Positions 27,693-28,532 of a stretch of DNA of 28,532 nt are shown here, piece by piece. The DNA lies in assembly GCA_032718475.1 (NCBI GenBank), contig JAUCBJ010001866.1, positions 1 to 28,532 of the forward strand, given 5' to 3'. The first letter of the stretch is position 1. Every line of letters starts with the position of its first letter. The translations under genes and the position numbers were made by a program. Under the pieces are notes generated by a model. It made no database searches. It worked only from the letters and a program-made list of their open reading frames with translations, and had not been told where the DNA came from. The DNA is from Nemertoderma westbladi. Its lineage: Eukaryota; Xenacoelomorpha; Nemertodermatida; Nemertodermatidae.

Positions 27693-28240
27693 TGAGATTA
27701 CTTTCCCGTCACCACATCCTTGTCGTTCATTTCATCTACTTTGTAGACCTTATTTTAGATATCAAATTTCTGGTACATATTTTTTCTTTCATCCAGTTGT
27801 AAGAAAAACTATCTATTTCTAAAAGTAGTTTATTATTGTATGTTTATTTTATACTAAAACTAACCCTCACAACTGACACAGCAACCTATTATTTTACCCC
27901 TTTCGATACTATGTATTATATTAGTTTTCTATTTTGTATTAAACTTCTGTCTACCAAGTACTATGTTAGTACTGGTAGTTTATCTCTTCTATGACCCTCA
28001 GAGTCAATTACTTACTAACATTAAAATCTCTGACCCAATAATTATTTTAGTGCTTTATCTAACAGTCAATTTCATCACTGTATGTAAGTTGGTTTGTTTT
28101 CTCAACTATTAATTTTTGTCTCATATTTTCTAATTATCTATAAATTGTATCTATCCTATTAAGTAGTTCACTTTAGTTTCAGTAGTCCATCAGTCTCTTC
28201 TGTCTGTTACTTTATTCCGTTATAATTCTCCAACCCCGCA

Positions 28241-28532
28241 ATGGATCGCATCGTCGACGTTCTGGAAGCGAACACCCGATTCTGGGATGAGATCGAGAAA
28301 CGCGAACATCGTCACTTCATGTTGCGACCCACCCACGATCAGCTGCTCCGTCCGCGATGGGACGCCGTCTGGGTGGGACCTCGAGACGCCACCCTGCGGC
28401 CGCTGGTGGAACACAAGCACCGCGAATTGGACGTCATTGAGAACGAAGTTGAGGACCTCATGGCTTCCCACTTCCCACATCTGGAGAACGCCGACGGCCG
28501 TTTCCATTTGCACTTCGACGTCAAGGGATTCG
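28241..28532 (+). CDS. Small heat-shock protein (alpha-crystallin/HSP20 family), copy 3, cut by window end
   Basis: This is the 5' part (97 codons) of a third sHSP gene in the same orientation, starting in CCGCAATGG as in copy 1. The visible protein runs from MDRIVDVLEANTRFW through the N-terminal arm into the start of the alpha-crystallin domain (RFHLHFDVKGF). It shares W44, R48 and T51 with copy 2 and not with copy 1. It has its own changes D62E and K68N. Copies 2 and 3 are therefore the closer pair, in line with their shared 5' flank and satellite. No break is seen in the visible part. The rest of the gene lies beyond the window. Confidence 0.93.
   Translation, partial: MDRIVDVLEANTRFWDEIEKREHRHFMLRPTHDQLLRPRWDAVWVGPRDATLRPLVEHKHRELDVIENEVEDLMASHFPHLENADGRFHLHFDVKGF

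Overview
The window reads as invertebrate nuclear DNA. It is AT-rich, has spliced protein-coding exons with GT-AG junctions, TATA and AATAAA signals, MITE-like elements, LINE remnants and many minisatellites. A phylum cannot be assigned from sequence alone.

Layout. (1) 1-13511: four consecutive + strand exons of a DDX3/PL10/Ded1-type DEAD-box RNA helicase (1239-1373, 2420-2585, 3034-3231, 13367-13511). They cover RecA domain 1 from the Q motif to the SAT motif, with all phases compatible. The intron upstream of the first exon is filled by a 25-bp minisatellite (1-1145). The next intron carries two minus-strand LINE remnants. The third intron (3232-13366, about 10.1 kb) holds about 7.2 kb of a 49-bp satellite, a long inverted-repeat (foldback) element and a degenerate tandem repeat. 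Helicase domain 2 is not found in the window. (2) 14320-28532: three + strand copies of an intronless small heat-shock protein (sHSP/HSP20) gene. Two are complete (14723-15361, 20684-21322) and one is cut by the window end (28241-28532). Each has its own CCAAT/TATA promoter. The blocks between them are duplicated and have since been altered by minisatellite growth and transposon insertions.

Main observation. The 49-bp satellite in helicase intron 3 is built from the exon-intron junction of the preceding exon: about 27 bp of coding sequence plus the 5' splice site and about 22 bp of intron, repeated about 148 times. Nearly every unit therefore carries a near-copy of the authentic donor and a four-G-run quadruplex motif in the sense strand. 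Only the first donor keeps the helicase frame open. The 25-bp array carries a branch-point-like CTAAC in each unit, and the 55-bp array near the sHSP genes carries GTGAGT and TTCTATTAG in each unit.

The duplicated sHSP blocks act as internal controls. They reveal an empty site for a 614-bp element with an 8-bp target duplication, an unexpanded version of a 17/51-bp minisatellite, and an uninterrupted counterpart of the satellite hit by a 1184-bp hAT-like element.
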